From: Nitrospirales bacterium
GTDB lineage: Bacteria; Nitrospirota; Nitrospiria; Nitrospirales; UBA8639
Length of the DNA: 64,000 nt
Reading direction: 5' to 3'
NCBI GenBank assembly: GCA_022828225.1
Contig: JAJEJG010000024.1
Coordinates: forward strand, 1-64,000
The position numbers and the translations under genes are program-made. The notes under the pieces were generated by a model, which was not told the origin of the DNA, made no database searches, and saw only the letters and a list, made by a program, of their open reading frames with translations. Positions 44,346 through 52,960 of this stretch are shown piece after piece (the first letter of the stretch is position 1; each line of letters begins with the position of its first letter).

Positions 44346-44645
44346 ATGGGGATTTCCAGCGTGACAACCGAACGACTGAGCTTGCGAATCGACGCGGATC
44401 TCAAGCGGAGCCTTGAACAAGAGGCAAGGCGCGAGGAGCGTTCGACATCCTATCTTGCCGCCAAGGCAATCGAGGCGATGCTACGCGACCGGACCGAAAA
44501 GCGAGCGGCCATCCACGCGGCCATCGCGGAAGCCGACGAGGGGATCTTCATCTCGCAGGATGCGATGGATGCCTGGATTTCCTCTTGGGAGACGGACCGT
44601 GAACTTCCACCGCCTCAACCCGACATTCAATCCGGTCCGACGTGA
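44346..44645 (+). CDS. Ribbon-helix-helix (CopG-type) antitoxin
   Basis: 99 residues from the ATG at 44346 (a GTG at 44361 is possible). The N-terminal 45 residues are a ribbon-helix-helix DNA-binding domain (ERLSLRIDADLKRSLEQEA, then RSTSYLAAKAIEAML). The C-terminal part (RAAIHAAIAEADEGIFISQD, MDAWISSW) is the toxin-binding tail. It should bind the operator just upstream and neutralise the ParE/RelE-like toxin, whose gene starts 3 bases after its stop. Confidence 0.85.
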   Translation: MGISSVTTERLSLRIDADLKRSLEQEARREERSTSYLAAKAIEAMLRDRTEKRAAIHAAIAEADEGIFISQDAMDAWISSWETDRELPPPQPDIQSGPT

Positions 44646-44648
44646 CCG

Positions 44649-44942
44649 GTGAAGCTCGTCTTCCTACCGTCCACACGTTCGGATCTGCTGTGGATGCGCA
44701 CCTACTACGCTCACGTCTTCCCGGATGGCGCGAAGCGTGCCGCCAGGCAATATGGCAAAGTTTGTGGCATCATCCGAAATACTCCGTTGGTAGGCCACCC
44801 GGTTGAGGAAATAGAGGACGTACGAGAATTCTCGATCCCACACACGCCGTTCTCCTTCATCTACCGAGTGATTGATGACCGAATCGAAGTATTGCGCGTC
44901 TGGGACCAGCGCAATGATCGTTCAAGATTGAAGAGTGAATAA
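44649..44942 (+). CDS. ParE/RelE-superfamily toxin
   Basis: 97 residues with GTG start at 44649. ParE/RelE fold: VFLPSTRSDLLWMRTYYAHVFP, GHPVEEIEDVREFSIPHTPFSFIYRV and IEVLRVWDQRND, where the C-terminal basic/aromatic segment is typical. RelE-type mRNA cleavage or ParE-type gyrase poisoning cannot be separated by sequence. Its TAA stop overlaps the ATG of metG by one base (TAATG), so toxin and MetRS translation may be coupled. Confidence 0.85.
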   Translation: MKLVFLPSTRSDLLWMRTYYAHVFPDGAKRAARQYGKVCGIIRNTPLVGHPVEEIEDVREFSIPHTPFSFIYRVIDDRIEVLRVWDQRNDRSRLKSE

Positions 44943-46879
44943 TGCCTGAACCCTTCTATATCACCACGCCGATTTACTACGTGAACGACGTGCCGCATAT
45001 CGGGCACGCGTATACCACCATCGCGGCGGACGTGCTGGCGCGCTGGCATCGACTCCGTGGGGAAGAGGTCTTTTTTCTGACGGGCCTGGACGAACACGGG
45101 CAAAAGGTCCAGCAGGCCGCGGCGAAAACCGGTATTTCCCCGCAGGAACATTGCGACCGGCTGACCCCGCAATTTCAAACCCTGTGGCAAAAGCTCGATG
45201 TCTCCAACGACGGATTCATTCGCACGACCGATGCCCGGCATCAAGCCGTGGTCCAACGATTCCTGCAGGACCTGCATGACAAACAACTCATCTACCGCGC
45301 GGAATATACCGGTTGGTATTGCACGTTCGACGAACGCTTCTGGACGGAAAAAGACGTGGACGACGGGCGCTGTCCCGACTGTCAACGGCCGGTTGAACAA
45401 CTCAGCGAAAGCAATTACTTCTTCCGCATGAGCCAATTCCAGCAACGGCTCCTCGACCATCTCGACGCCAACCCGGCGTTCATCCGCCCGGAGTCCCGCC
45501 GCAACGAAGTGTTGGGGTTTCTGCAAAAGCCTCTGGAAGACCTCTCGATCTCGCGTCCCAAGGCCCGCTTGTCCTGGGGTATTGAACTGCCCTTCGACGC
45601 CGATTACGTCACGTACGTGTGGTTCGACGCACTGGTGAATTACGTGTCGGCGCTGGAATACCTGCCGCCCCAGCCTTCGGTTGACCGCCTGTGGCCGGCG
45701 ACCGTGCACCTGGTCGGGAAAGACATTCTGACGACGCATGCCGTGTACTGGTCCACGATGCTCATGGCCCTGGAGATCCCCCTGCCCCGCACGATCTTTG
45801 CGCATGGCTGGTGGACGGTGGATGGCGAGAAGATGTCCAAGAGCCGGGGCAACGTGGTCGACCCGTACGCAGTGGTCGACCAATTCGGCGCGGACGCGTT
45901 TCGCTATTTTCTGCTTCGCGAGATTCCCTTCGGACAGGACGGAGATTTTTCGCACGAGTCCTTTATCGGCCGCATCAACGCCGACCTGGCCAATGGACTG
46001 GGCAACCTGTTGAGCCGGACCGTCACGTTGATCCAACGGTGTTGTCAGGGCATGGTGCCGGCCCCGGCTCCTTCCGCCGTCACCGAACTCGACACCGACC
46101 TGCAAACCGCGGCCGAGGCTCTGATTCAAACAACCCTGCCGCAGCATCTCCAGCGAATGGAATTCAATCGCACGCTCGAAGCCATGTGGGGCCTGGTGCA
46201 GCTCGGCAATCAATACATCGACAAGACCGCACCTTGGGTGCTCGCCAAAGATCCTGCCGAGGCGCCTCGGCTCCAAACCGTGCTCTTTCATGCCGCGGAG
46301 ACCCTCCGGTTCCTCTGCCTGGCCGCGTATCCCTTCATGCCGCAGACCGCAGAGGAGATGGCCCGGCAACTCGGCCTCGGTCTTGATTTTTCACAAGCAC
46401 CCCTGAAATCTCCCATTGTCTGGGGCGGCGGGGGTCCCGGCGCCACCGTGGTCAAAGGGAAAGCCTTGTTCCCGAGAGTCGAGGCAGTCGCCACGCCATC
46501 CCCTGCCAAGCCCCAACCCGAGGCCGCCGCTGCTCCGACTAAAGATGAAGACAGCCGAATCGGCATCCAGGATTTTCAAAAAGTCGAGTTGAAAGTCGCC
46601 AAAATCCTCACGGCCGAACGTGTCCCCAAGTCAAACAAGCTCCTGAAACTCCAGGTGGACCTCGGGAGCGAACAGCGGCAGATCGTGGCGGGCATCGGAA
46701 AAAAATACGGGCCCGAAGACGTCGTCGGGAAAACGATTGTGGTGGTGGCGAACCTGAAACCGGCTAAACTGATGGGCGTGGAATCTCAGGGCATGGTCCT
46801 GGCCGCGGGAGATGCAGAAGTTCAGGGGTTGGTCACGTTCGAGGACCAGGAACTTCAGCCCGGCACGAAGGTCAAATAG
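44942..46879 (+). CDS. metG: Methionyl-tRNA synthetase
   Basis: 645 residues. HIGH motif PHIGHAYTTIAADVL, a zinc-knuckle-like CPDC in the connective peptide, KMSKSRGNVV, the anticodon-binding helical domain, and a C-terminal tRNA-binding (Trbp111/EMAP-II-like) domain from about 538 (IGIQDFQKVELKVAKI to ESQGMVLAA). A Pro/Ala-rich linker separates the last two. It charges tRNA-Met. The start overlaps the toxin stop. Confidence 0.96.
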   Translation: MPEPFYITTPIYYVNDVPHIGHAYTTIAADVLARWHRLRGEEVFFLTGLDEHGQKVQQAAAKTGISPQEHCDRLTPQFQTLWQKLDVSNDGFIRTTDARHQAVVQRFLQDLHDKQLIYRAEYTGWYCTFDERFWTEKDVDDGRCPDCQRPVEQLSESNYFFRMSQFQQRLLDHLDANPAFIRPESRRNEVLGFLQKPLEDLSISRPKARLSWGIELPFDADYVTYVWFDALVNYVSALEYLPPQPSVDRLWPATVHLVGKDILTTHAVYWSTMLMALEIPLPRTIFAHGWWTVDGEKMSKSRGNVVDPYAVVDQFGADAFRYFLLREIPFGQDGDFSHESFIGRINADLANGLGNLLSRTVTLIQRCCQGMVPAPAPSAVTELDTDLQTAAEALIQTTLPQHLQRMEFNRTLEAMWGLVQLGNQYIDKTAPWVLAKDPAEAPRLQTVLFHAAETLRFLCLAAYPFMPQTAEEMARQLGLGLDFSQAPLKSPIVWGGGGPGATVVKGKALFPRVEAVATPSPAKPQPEAAAAPTKDEDSRIGIQDFQKVELKVAKILTAERVPKSNKLLKLQVDLGSEQRQIVAGIGKKYGPEDVVGKTIVVVANLKPAKLMGVESQGMVLAAGDAEVQGLVTFEDQELQPGTKVK

Positions 46880-46885
46880 TCTGTT

Positions 46886-47002
46886 TCCTCCCCTTTGTAA
46901 GGGGAGGTCAGGTGGGGTAGAGTCAACCGACAGTAATGTAGGAGGTCGGCATTTTTGGTCATGGCCTCTACCTCCCCTCGCCCCTCCTTACAAAGGAGGG
47001 GA
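46886..47002. mobile_element. Family A MITE-like element, copy 2
   Basis: Same terminal inverted repeats as copies 1 and 3, in the opposite orientation (starts tcctcccctttgtaagg, ends ccttacaaaggaggggа without a coding sequence). The core is unrelated to the other copies. It lies between converging metG and kdsD and may help terminate both. Confidence 0.8.
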
Positions 47003-47032
47003 ACAGAATAGACGTTCGGAACCCCGCTCTCC

Positions 47033-48004
47033 CTACAACCCGCGAGTCACGAGGTCGTGGAGATGGATCATCCCGACGACTTCTTTCCGGCGATTCAGCA
47101 CCGGCAACACGGAAATGGGTTTCTCGCGTTTTTCCATTTTTTCCAGGGCCGCGTACGCGTTCTCGTCCTCGAACACGAATTCCGGGGTCGCGTTCATGAT
47201 ATCCTGAATCGTCAACGCGAACACGTCCTTTTCCGCTTCCAGCACGCGACGAACGTCATAGTCGGTCACCAGGCCCACCAATTGTTGCCGGTCATCGATG
47301 ATCGACACGGCTCCCGCCCGTTGCCGGGTCATTTCCGTCAACATGAACCGCACGTCTTTCGCCCCATGCACAACCGGGTTGTCTGCACCGGAGCGCATGA
47401 GATCACCGACCGTCAGGAGCAGTCGCTTCCCCAGTTGGCCCCCGGGATGATTGACGGCAAAATCACCGGGTTGGAAATTACGCAACTTCATGAGCGCCAC
47501 GGCCAGGGCGTCGCCGACCACCAATGCCGCGGTCGTGCTGCACGTCGGCGCCATGTTGAGCGGGCAGGCTTCTTCCTCTATCGGCGTGAGCAGGATCAGA
47601 TCGGAATACCTGGCCATGGTCGAATGGGGTTTGGCAGTGATCGCAATGACCTTTGCGCCGATTTTTCTGGCCACGGGGAGCATCGCGGTCATTTCATCGC
47701 TTTCACCCGATTTTCCGACGGCCAGCACGATATCCTCTTTCTTGATGATCCCGACGCCGCCATGCAGCCCGTCGGCGCTGTGCAGGAACAACGCCGGCGT
47801 GCCCGTGGAGACCATCGTCGCCGCGATTTTCTGCGCGATGATACCGGATTTTCCTACCCCCGTGACCACGACCTGTCCCCGACAGTCGAAAATCCATCGC
47901 ACGGCTTCTTCGTACTCCGGGCCGAGGGCCGGCTTGAGCGCATTGATCGCCCGCACCTCCAGATCAACCACTCGTTGCATTTCAGCCAGGATGTCCAAAG
48001 TCAA
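47033..48004 (-). CDS. kdsD: Arabinose-5-phosphate isomerase
   Basis: 323 residues from a TTG at 48004 (ATG at 47980 is the alternative). SIS domain: VVVTGVGKSGIIAQKIAATM, HSADGLHGGVGIIKKED, KSGESDEM and PLNMAPTCSTTAAL, a family signature. Two CBS domains follow from about 205. The enzyme makes arabinose-5-phosphate for Kdo, supporting a lipopolysaccharide-bearing cell. No other Kdo gene is adjacent. Confidence 0.93.
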   Translation of the reverse strand: MTLDILAEMQRVVDLEVRAINALKPALGPEYEEAVRWIFDCRGQVVVTGVGKSGIIAQKIAATMVSTGTPALFLHSADGLHGGVGIIKKEDIVLAVGKSGESDEMTAMLPVARKIGAKVIAITAKPHSTMARYSDLILLTPIEEEACPLNMAPTCSTTAALVVGDALAVALMKLRNFQPGDFAVNHPGGQLGKRLLLTVGDLMRSGADNPVVHGAKDVRFMLTEMTRQRAGAVSIIDDRQQLVGLVTDYDVRRVLEAEKDVFALTIQDIMNATPEFVFEDENAYAALEKMEKREKPISVLPVLNRRKEVVGMIHLHDLVTRGL

Positions 48005-48355
48005 CTCTTACAGGGACCTGTTATGCACACTTGCCGACGCGTCTATTCCCCTCCTTTGTAAGGAGGGGCGAGGGGAGGTAGACTCTGCGGCTAGGATGGC
48101 GATAGCTCGTGCTATTTGGGCGTTCAAGTCTACCCCACCTACCCTCCCCTTACAAAGGGGAGGGAAAAGAGAACGAGGCTCACGTCAAGTCTTTTTGTAT
48201 CAAAGACGCGTGAGATTGCCTTTTTCGCGCGTAACAAACAAAATACTTGATCATATTCCCTGAATGAGAGTCAACGTCACCTCGGATTTTCGACTTAAGT
48301 TTTTCTACGCTATGGCCGCTCCGGCTGATCGTGACTCCGAAAGAAGTTTCATCCC
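48005..48355. mobile_element. Family A MITE-like element, copy 3 (48047-48163), and AT-rich spacer
   Basis: Element with ends tcccctcctttgtaagg and ccttacaaaggggaggg. The rest of the spacer (48164-48355) is AT-richer and contains no gene; it must hold the promoter of the gene at 48356, but no strong -35/-10 pair was found. Confidence 0.75.
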
Positions 48356-49090
48356 ATGCCGACGAACCCGCGAAACGCCGACGAACCTTCCCTGCGACCC
48401 CGGACCAGGCAGGTAATACGGGAAGTCTTTGCCAAGCTGGACTACACCGTACTCGGCGACGTGTATTGCGAGGAAGGCGGCGAGGCCTTTTGGAAGGTCC
48501 ATAAGAAAAAATGCCGGACTATGGGCATCAGGATCGGTGAGGCCTTGAAACAACGCCTCCCACAAAAAGGAAAAAGCCTCTACGTGGGTGCCGGGGTGGC
48601 TGAACTTCCCATGCTGGTACTGGAAACCCTTGAATTAAACCGGACCATTCAGGCCCATAATCTTCGAGAACAGGAAGTGGACGTTTTGAACCAAGCGTGT
48701 GCCGGCCTGCCGTTTACCATTCATGCGACAGGGGCGCAAACGGCCCGTGGCACCGTTGATCATCTCTGGATAGCCAGCGTGTTCAATGACCCCGAATGTT
48801 TTCCGGAAACCTCGGCTTTGGCCTATGGCCGGGCCGATCCAGTACGATTCGATCCCGCGGCCTTTCAATGGGAACGAACCCAGATCCGGGAACTGTTGGA
48901 TGCGTGCCTGCCCAAACTTTCACGCCCCGGCATTCTTTCCACCACCGTCGAGGAAGTCACATGGATAACGGATTGGCTCACCCGCCATCGAGTACTGTTT
49001 CACGTGGAAGAGCAACTCTACCCGACCGCCCTCGTCGGCGACCCGTTGTGCTTTATCCGCCTTGAGGCGACTAAGAAACGGAAGAGATAA
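48356..49090 (+). CDS. Uncharacterised protein with methyltransferase-like core
   Basis: 244 residues, cytosolic. The segment KSLYVGAGVAELPMLVLETL (about 74-93) looks like the glycine-rich SAM-binding loop of a Rossmann methyltransferase, and LELNRTIQAHNLREQEVDVL could supply the next acidic residue and helix. Later there is IASVFNDPECFPET and LPKLSRPGILSTTVEEVTW. No catalytic motif is recognised and the family is unknown to me. Confidence 0.6.
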   Translation: MPTNPRNADEPSLRPRTRQVIREVFAKLDYTVLGDVYCEEGGEAFWKVHKKKCRTMGIRIGEALKQRLPQKGKSLYVGAGVAELPMLVLETLELNRTIQAHNLREQEVDVLNQACAGLPFTIHATGAQTARGTVDHLWIASVFNDPECFPETSALAYGRADPVRFDPAAFQWERTQIRELLDACLPKLSRPGILSTTVEEVTWITDWLTRHRVLFHVEEQLYPTALVGDPLCFIRLEATKKRKR

Positions 49091-49097
49091 GATACAC

Positions 49098-50651
49098 TTA
49101 GGGCGTGCCCTGTCTGGCACCCGGCATGGAGGCGCGTTGGACGGCGAATACGCTGTGCACCTGTTTCCCTTGTTCGAGCAGCTTTTCCCTCGCCCGCACA
49201 AACGCCTGCTCAACCAACGTCCAGTCGGCTGCGGTGACGTTATACTCGCGAAGCAACTCTTCCAAGCGCGGTTCATCGGTCATTGATCGCGGCGCGGTAT
49301 GATCAATCACCGCCTCAAGCGTCTCCGAGGTCCAACCCGTTACGGCGAACGCCCGACTCAACGACACGGCCTTCTTCGCGCCGAATTTATGGGACAAGGC
49401 GGAGACAAACGCGTCCCGCACAACGGGATTCCGATGGTTGAGAAACAGCGACTGCGATTGGATCAACGCATGGATGAGTCGGTCGGCTTCACGGCTGGAT
49501 TCCGGCGGCAATGCTCCGGCCTCGTGAAACGTGGCCAGCAGCGCCATGATCGATCCGATATGAGCCGCCGGCGTCCGTCCGGATCGCATCGGGCTGGATG
49601 GAGAGGGTGGAATGAAAATTTCATTGAGCCGGCTGTACGATCCTCCGGGTCGAGGACCGCCGGTCAACACGTAGATGTGTCCGGCAACCGCCGCGGCGCC
49701 CAATCCGTGGCGAGCCGTGGGCATGGGCGCCATCGTCTGCCAACGATCCAGGCGCGCGCTGTACCGTTCGTTGTGATGAAAGGTCCCCTCACCGGATTCT
49801 CCTCCGAAGACATAGGCCCATCCGTTCAACACGCCGGCGGCGATGCCACTCCTGGGCGTCGGCATACCGGCCTTGGGAATCCATTGATTCGACTCGGCCT
49901 GATACGCTTCCACCGTGGACAGGTTTTCCCGGTAGTCCAGCCGCACCCGGCCTCCAATCGCATAGAGGGTCTCGCCGATCGCGACCGCCGCCAGGTGATC
50001 GCGGGGCGTCGGCAACGGCGCGGCCGCGGTCCATTGGTCGCGGGCCGGATCATAGACTTCCACGGCCGCGGGATTCCTCTGACCGTCGTAGCCGCTGACG
50101 GCATACAATTTCCCCTGCAAGGTCGTCACGGCCAAGCCCCCGCGCGCCGTGGGCAGCGGAGCCTGTTCGCTCCATGTGTCATCAGCCGGATTGAACCGGA
50201 ACACCCGGTCGGAAGGATTCCACAGCGTGTCATCCGATACGGTAAACCCACCGACGACGTACAACGCTCCGTCGAGCACCGCGGCACCGGCGTGATGCAG
50301 CCCCATGGGAAGAGCCGGCCTTGAGGACCAGCGGTTGGTCGCCGGATCGTACACTTCGACTTTGGTGCTGACGGACGATTGCCAGATCTTCCACGAATTT
50401 GATCGTTCAAACCCTCCGACGACGTATATGAGTCCGTTCAATGCGGCCACGGCGACCTCGGTTCTTGCCGTCGGCGCCGGAGCCCCGGTCATCCAATGCC
50501 CTAATCCGGCTTCGCCGGCCTCATGAGCCCCATCCCGTGCTGACGCCCGAGATGCAACCCCACACAGCAAACAGAACATCACGAGCATGACGGCGTAAAA
50601 CCACACACCGCCGCCGAGCGTTCCAGGTTGAACATGTTTCCGGGACGTCAT
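49098..50651 (-). CDS. Secreted kelch-repeat protein
   Basis: 517 residues with an export segment (about 19-41). About six kelch repeats (for example AVAALNGLIYVVGGFER, AAVLDGALYVVGGFTV and AVAIGETLYAIGGRV) form a beta-propeller up to about 330. A helical C-terminal third follows (VEQAFVRAREKLLEQGK near the end). Propellers of this type mediate binding; no catalytic residues are evident. The gene converges on the 48356-49090 gene with a 7-base gap and no terminator. Confidence 0.82.
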   Translation of the reverse strand: MTSRKHVQPGTLGGGVWFYAVMLVMFCLLCGVASRASARDGAHEAGEAGLGHWMTGAPAPTARTEVAVAALNGLIYVVGGFERSNSWKIWQSSVSTKVEVYDPATNRWSSRPALPMGLHHAGAAVLDGALYVVGGFTVSDDTLWNPSDRVFRFNPADDTWSEQAPLPTARGGLAVTTLQGKLYAVSGYDGQRNPAAVEVYDPARDQWTAAAPLPTPRDHLAAVAIGETLYAIGGRVRLDYRENLSTVEAYQAESNQWIPKAGMPTPRSGIAAGVLNGWAYVFGGESGEGTFHHNERYSARLDRWQTMAPMPTARHGLGAAAVAGHIYVLTGGPRPGGSYSRLNEIFIPPSPSSPMRSGRTPAAHIGSIMALLATFHEAGALPPESSREADRLIHALIQSQSLFLNHRNPVVRDAFVSALSHKFGAKKAVSLSRAFAVTGWTSETLEAVIDHTAPRSMTDEPRLEELLREYNVTAADWTLVEQAFVRAREKLLEQGKQVHSVFAVQRASMPGARQGTP

Positions 50652-50688
50652 CGCGTATCCTTCAGGAACATTGATTTAGACCGTTACG

Positions 50689-50718
50689 TTGAAAATCCAC
50701 AAAGTCCACCACTATAAT
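50689..50718 (+). promoter_or_regulatory. Promoter of yifB
   Basis: TTGAAA (50689-50694), 18-base spacer, TATAAT (50713-50718), 44 bases upstream of the GTG start. Confidence 0.65.
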
Positions 50719-50762
50719 CGTCGCACGCTCCCCGTTTCGCTCACCCCTCACATGAGGCAGCC

Positions 50763-52289
50763 GTGCTTGCAAAAGTCTTCAGTGCCGGACTGCTCGGACT
50801 CGACGCCCATTTGATCGAGGTCGAAGTCGATATCGGCGGCGGCCTTCCTCAATTTTCCATCGTGGGGCTGCCCGACGCAACCGTCCGGGAAAGCCGGGAC
50901 CGTATCCGCGCGGCCCTGAAGAACACCGGATTCGCCCTCCCTCCGAAAAAGATCACGGTCAACCTGGCGCCCGCCGGCTTGAAAAAGGAAGGCGCGGGAC
51001 TTGAACTGAGTATGGCCGTCGGCATGCTGGTGGCCGAAGGCATCATCGACCAGGCCACGGCGCAGCGTTTCGTGCTGGTGGGTGAACTGTCTCTCGACGG
51101 TCGCATCAAGCCGATCAGGGGCGGCCTATCCATCGGCATGTTATGCCAGAACCGGCACCCGCTGATTCTCCCCGCGGAGAACGCTCGTGAGGCCGCGGTC
51201 ATCGACAACGTCGAGGTGTACGGCGTGCAGACACTTCCCGAAGTCGTGGAGTTCCTGACCGGAAAACAACGCGTCGCTCCTCTCGTCGTCGACCGGCAGG
51301 CGCTTTTCCAATCCGCCGATGTGCCGGAAGAAGATTTCGCCGAAGTCCGGGGCCAATTCCACGCGAAACGCGCCTTGGAGATCGCCGCGGCCGGCGGGCA
51401 CAACGTCCTGCTCATCGGACCACCGGGTTCGGGAAAAACCATGTTGGCCCAACGACTGCCCGGGGTTCTGCCTCGCCTCAGCATCCTGGAGGCCCTGGAT
51501 ACCACCAGGGTCCATAGCGTGGCCGGTACCTTGGTGACCAACCAAACGCTGATGACCACGAGACCTTTTCGCGCCCCGCATCACAACGTCTCGGACGCGG
51601 GCCTCATCGGAGGGGGGACCATTCCGAAGCCGGGAGAGGTCTCTTTGGCGCACAACGGCGTCCTCTTTCTGGATGAAGTGCTGGAGTTCAAGCGGTCGGT
51701 CCTTGATGGCTTGCGGCAACCGCTCGAAGAGGGGACCGTGACCGTCACGCGTGTGAATGCGTCGCTCCAGTATCCGGCGCGGTTCATGTTGGTCGTGGCG
51801 ATGAACCCCTGCCCGTGCGGGTACCACGGCGACCGGACCCGGGAATGTATCTGTAGCGCACACCAGATCCGGCGGTATCGGGGCCGTCTGTCCGGGCCGC
51901 TCCGGGACCGGCTCGACATTCACGTGGAGGTACCCGCGGTGCCCGTGTCCGACCTGACGCACGATCAACCGGCCGAACACTCGGACGCCATTCGGAAACG
52001 CGTGGCCGACGCCCGTCTTATCCAGGCGAACCGGTATGCCGCGGAGCATCTGTTTGCCAATGCCCAGCTCAAACCCCGGCACATGAAAACGCATTGCCGG
52101 CTCGACCAGACCGGCAAGCAACTCCTGGATCAGGCCGTGACACGCTTGGGGCTCTCCGCCCGCGCCTATGGGCGGATATTGCGTGTTGCACGAACGATTG
52201 CGGATTTGGCAGACTCAGAGGCTATCGAACCGTCGCATCTGGCCGAGGCCATCCAGTATCGGAACCTGGACCGAACGACCACATCTTAA
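50763..52289 (+). CDS. yifB: YifB/ComM family magnesium-chelatase-like ATPase
   Basis: 508 residues, GTG start. N-terminal Lon-like S16 domain (VEVDIGGGLPQFSIVGLPDATVRESRDR), the AAA P-loop LLIGPPGSGKTMLAQRLPG, Walker B in NGVLFLDEVLEF, zinc-like CPCGYHGD, and the C-terminal Mg-chelatase domain. ComM is a branch-migration helicase in natural transformation; in non-competent species the role is less clear. It is followed by a small unknown gene. Confidence 0.9.
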   Translation: MLAKVFSAGLLGLDAHLIEVEVDIGGGLPQFSIVGLPDATVRESRDRIRAALKNTGFALPPKKITVNLAPAGLKKEGAGLELSMAVGMLVAEGIIDQATAQRFVLVGELSLDGRIKPIRGGLSIGMLCQNRHPLILPAENAREAAVIDNVEVYGVQTLPEVVEFLTGKQRVAPLVVDRQALFQSADVPEEDFAEVRGQFHAKRALEIAAAGGHNVLLIGPPGSGKTMLAQRLPGVLPRLSILEALDTTRVHSVAGTLVTNQTLMTTRPFRAPHHNVSDAGLIGGGTIPKPGEVSLAHNGVLFLDEVLEFKRSVLDGLRQPLEEGTVTVTRVNASLQYPARFMLVVAMNPCPCGYHGDRTRECICSAHQIRRYRGRLSGPLRDRLDIHVEVPAVPVSDLTHDQPAEHSDAIRKRVADARLIQANRYAAEHLFANAQLKPRHMKTHCRLDQTGKQLLDQAVTRLGLSARAYGRILRVARTIADLADSEAIEPSHLAEAIQYRNLDRTTTS

Positions 52290-52301
52290 GCAAGGACTCG
52301 C

Positions 52302-52727
52302 ATGGACATTCAGATCGGACCTCATTTATACCGCAACAGTAACGGCACGATTGAAGTCGAAGGCGTGCCGCAGATCGATATCGAGCCGCGTCGCTCCGGC
52401 GGATTCCCGAAAGTGAATTTTGCCCTGTTTGAAACGGGAGGGAAAATGCCGGCCAAACTCACGGACAGCACGTTGGCGATCAATGAAGGTCAAGCCTACG
52501 CGCTCGAACGCAGCCCCACGAGTCTGGTGATGCGGCATCAGGACAGCGGGAAGGAAATCCTCAACATGACCCTTGAGGAGAACGGCCGCCTCGTGATCTC
52601 ACAGGGCGAGTTCTATACCTTGCGAGGCCACACTCTCACGATTACGCCCCTGGAATGGACCCTGGAAAAAACCACCGTCAAGGAAGGGGAAACCGACGTT
52701 CAGGGCAAAGCCGTTCCCTTGGAATAG
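52302..52727 (+). CDS. Conserved-looking protein of unknown function
   Basis: 141 residues, cytosolic, predicted mostly beta strand: VEVEGVPQIDIEPRRSGGFPK-like repeats of short strands, ALFETGGKMPAKLTDS, LERSPTSLVMRHQDSGKEIL. It starts 12 bases after yifB and is probably cotranscribed. I do not recognise a family; the even strand spacing suggests a small beta-sandwich or barrel. Confidence 0.6.
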   Translation: MDIQIGPHLYRNSNGTIEVEGVPQIDIEPRRSGGFPKVNFALFETGGKMPAKLTDSTLAINEGQAYALERSPTSLVMRHQDSGKEILNMTLEENGRLVISQGEFYTLRGHTLTITPLEWTLEKTTVKEGETDVQGKAVPLE

Positions 52728-52733
52728 TCCGGT

Positions 52734-52940
52734 TCATATCTCGGCAGCCGCGGCTTTCTTCGACCCGTCACAGTTCACGCACGTTTGAGTGTGAATCCCT
52801 TCGCTGGCCACAGCCGGCCCCAGAGCCATGTTCCGGTCCAAGGCGACCACGTCCGGGCCTTGATGCGTCCAGAGCCGCTCGCAACCGGGGCAAAAGAACC
52901 ATATCGTATACCCCGGCCAATCTCGATCACGTGTTGCCAT
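52734..52940 (-). CDS. Small zinc-ribbon protein
   Basis: 68 residues with two CxxC pairs (CPGC about 18-21 and CVNC about 54-57) that could hold one zinc. The middle is hydrophobic-polar mixed and the C-terminus is Ala/Lys rich. It lies 20 bases downstream of ltaE on the same strand. No family was recognised. Confidence 0.5.
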   Translation of the reverse strand: MATRDRDWPGYTIWFFCPGCERLWTHQGPDVVALDRNMALGPAVASEGIHTQTCVNCDGSKKAAAAEI

Positions 52941-52960
52941 AACGGAATATCGTTGCCGTC

